The notes beneath the pieces were generated by a model. It made no database searches, was not told where the DNA came from, and worked only from the letters and a program-made list of their open reading frames with translations. This document shows positions 18,609-20,000 of a stretch of 20,000 nt of DNA, piece by piece (within the stretch, counting starts at the first letter, position 1; each line of letters starts with the position of its first letter). Both the position numbers and the translations under genes were made by a program. Origin of the DNA: Stramonita haemastoma (Eukaryota > Mollusca > Gastropoda > Neogastropoda > Muricidae); the NCBI GenBank assembly GCA_030674155.1, contig CM060344.1:35559331-35579330 (forward strand), written 5' to 3'.

Positions 18609-19737
18609 TTAACCCTAGTAGCGCGGTTCCCGGATTACTCCGGAGTGACGTAGTGCAGCATTTCTGGCGGCTCCCGGAATATTCCGCGATGACGTCGGTG
18701 ATCGTAATTGAAGGCTTTCTTTCGCTTTCAAAGGTCATCCAATGAACGTGAAGGCCATTGTAGGGCCGCAGAAATGGGTGAAGGTCGTCCGCAGTCGCAA
18801 GCAACGAGGATTCTGATTGGTTTAGAGGTGTATTTTTTATTTTTTTTGGACGAACGTCGATCGCCTGAAAACAAAATGGCGGCAAAGTGTTTGCGCTCGT
18901 ATCACTCGAAGTATTTTTCGAGTTTTTTGACGATATTGACGGCGATGAGGAGTTTTAGAGGCTGGATTTGGTTGAATTAAACGATAATAGAGACGATAAG
19001 GTAAGGATTGTGAAATATTTTTGAAAAACTTCGGAAAAATTGATCGCGATCGGACTGAATCGAGCGGCGCTAAGTTTTGTCCAAAGCACTTCATAGCTAC
19101 CGGGCGATTTCGATGTCATACATTGTTTTACTTTATTTTAACGCAACACGGCTTCGAAATAACTGTTTTTAAGTCATTTCTATATGCTGTTGAGTACTTT
19201 GCATCACACGAAATCAAGTGATTGTCGTATTTTCGTCATAGAACGCCGCCAGTTCGCACGAAATAAGTGTTCACCCCGCCATGACGATCGCGATCGCGTC
19301 GATCATTTCGCTGGACTTTTCCGAGTATTTGACGACCGATAAAGCCACGGAAGCTCTTTATTTTTTCAAAACTTATGTCAAGAGACAGTATTTATCGAAT
19401 CATGACATTTTTGCACCGCAACAACATTGCATATCGTGTTAAAATCAATCTGGGTCACCGACATCGCAACAGTGATTGGTAGTGCACGCGCAGTTTTTAA
19501 ACTTTATTTATTTTTTACATTATCATAAACACTACATGCTGCTATAAAATTTCACTCTTTTAAAAGCTTGTTATCTAAGCTTTCCAGTGATTTACAACTT
19601 TACACACTTAGTTTAGTTTTACATATCAATATCAAGAGTTGTTTGACCCCACCCTACTGCAAATCAACAATGGCTGCTGTTAATTCAGCCAGCAGCACCT
19701 AGTACTGCTGCCGTTATTACAGCGCTACTAGGGTTAA
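18609..19737 (+). mobile_element. piggyBac-like TTAA-flanked DNA transposon (non-autonomous)
   Basis: The left end is TTAA-CCCTAGTAGCGC (18609-18624) and the right end is GCGCTACTAGGG-TTAA (19722-19737). These give perfect 12 bp terminal inverted repeats starting CCC with a TTAA target duplication, the signature of the piggyBac superfamily. The 1,121 bp interior is far richer in CpG than its surroundings and carries two imperfect 28-29 bp subterminal direct repeats (18628-18655 and 18672-18700). No full transposase is present. On the plus strand a start-like AAAATGGCGGC at 18873 is followed, one frame off, by an acidic stretch FFDDIDGDEEF, and an AAG-GTAAGG donor-like site lies at 19001. These could be remnants of the transposase first exon and promoter of a parent element. 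Confidence 0.8.
18876..18980 (+). pseudogene. Possible transposase N-terminal remnant inside the TTAA element
   Basis: An ATG in a YY1-like context (AAAATGGCGGC) opens a 34-codon reading frame, MAAKCLRSYHSK onward, ending TAA. In another frame the same DNA gives an acidic stretch (EFFDDIDGDEEF, then a stop, then LDLVELNDNRDDK), similar in character to the acidic N-terminus of piggyBac transposases. The frame split suggests a frameshifted or non-coding relic. Identity is an inference from composition and location only. Confidence 0.3.
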
Positions 19738-20000
19738 CTCACTCGGGACGGCCAGTTCTCTCCCTTGCTATTCCCCCCACAGACGGCCCATTTGTAATGG
19801 TTAGTAAAAAAAAAATCATAAAAAATACAAAACACATAGTAAAAAAAAAATGACAGTTTTAAAATTTATGAACAACATGCTGTGTTAGTACATGTCGAAA
19901 GAAAATACTCCCAATTTTGTACTCCGTGTCGCTACTCCATGTGGGCTACTCTCTGCAACCACGAGCAAAGAGTTCGGAACACACGGAATCACCCAACAAT
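19734..20000 (+). mobile_element. Left part of an unidentified TTAA-starting repeat, cut by the window end
   Basis: Immediately after the piggyBac-like right end, TTAACTCACTCGGGACGGCCAG begins a sequence with a different composition. It resembles, from memory, a repeat family common in gastropod genomes. The two elements would share the same TTAA. The right end is not in view, so inverted repeats cannot be checked. Confidence 0.35.

Noticed and set aside
1..20000. CRISPR array, phage or bacterial operon
   Set aside because: Spaced repeats here are minisatellites and exon fragments without unique spacers of constant size. Introns, SINEs and TTAA elements show an animal genome.

Overview
This is an animal nuclear genome window, AT-rich and crowded with microsatellites, long homopolymer runs, tRNA-headed SINEs and TTAA-flanked DNA transposon relics. 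There is no bacterial-style gene packing. The SINE types and the general texture suggest a mollusc, probably a gastropod. That assignment rests on my memory of such repeats and was not tested by a search.

The only gene I can support with confidence lies on the minus strand near the right end. Two exons splice in frame: 18157..17987 (57 residues), an 823 bp intron, and 17163..16930 (77 residues including the stop-proximal end). The last exon encodes a complete C-clamp (four cysteines spaced C-x12-C-x2-C-x5-C, ending [16 protein letters not shown] and a stop). This identifies the C-terminus of a ZNF704 / ZNF395 / SLC2A4RG (GLUT4 enhancer factor) family DNA-binding protein. Upstream exons lie beyond position 20000. 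The sequence from 18158 to 20000 is intron holding a full SINE, a 1.1 kb TTAA-flanked piggyBac-like element and the start of another repeat.

Just downstream of the stop codon (16321-16834) is a degenerate tandem array of partial copies of the C-clamp exon. One copy still reads [17 protein letters not shown] plus stop, and the others carry frameshifts or deletions. I regard this as the most interesting structure in the window. The 823 bp intron is also odd. In the RNA sense it runs G-tracts, then GU repeats, then CA repeats, then C-tracts, so the two splice sites are flanked by nested complementary sequence.

From 16300 down to about 6740 I see no coding exon. On the minus strand this stretch is U-rich, has several UGUAAAUA motifs, and ends near an AATAAA at 6746-6741. 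It could be a very long 3' UTR plus flank of the C-clamp gene. It contains two copies of a short TTAA-flanked MITE (10830-11194 and 13248-13552), a five-unit 59 bp minisatellite (12309-12598), a roughly 70 bp minisatellite (13988-14283) and many CA, GA, polyG, polyC and polyA tracts.

From 1 to about 3730 the plus strand is the T-rich one, with AATAAA hexamers at 1315 and 3573. This fits the 3' region of a convergent plus-strand gene, but no exon supports it. Between 3730 and 6610 lie a minus-strand tRNA SINE, the longest copy of a dispersed 5'-truncated retroposon family (six copies or fragments in the window), a possible minus-strand exon at 5095-5310, an unassigned complex segment, and a plus-strand tRNA SINE.
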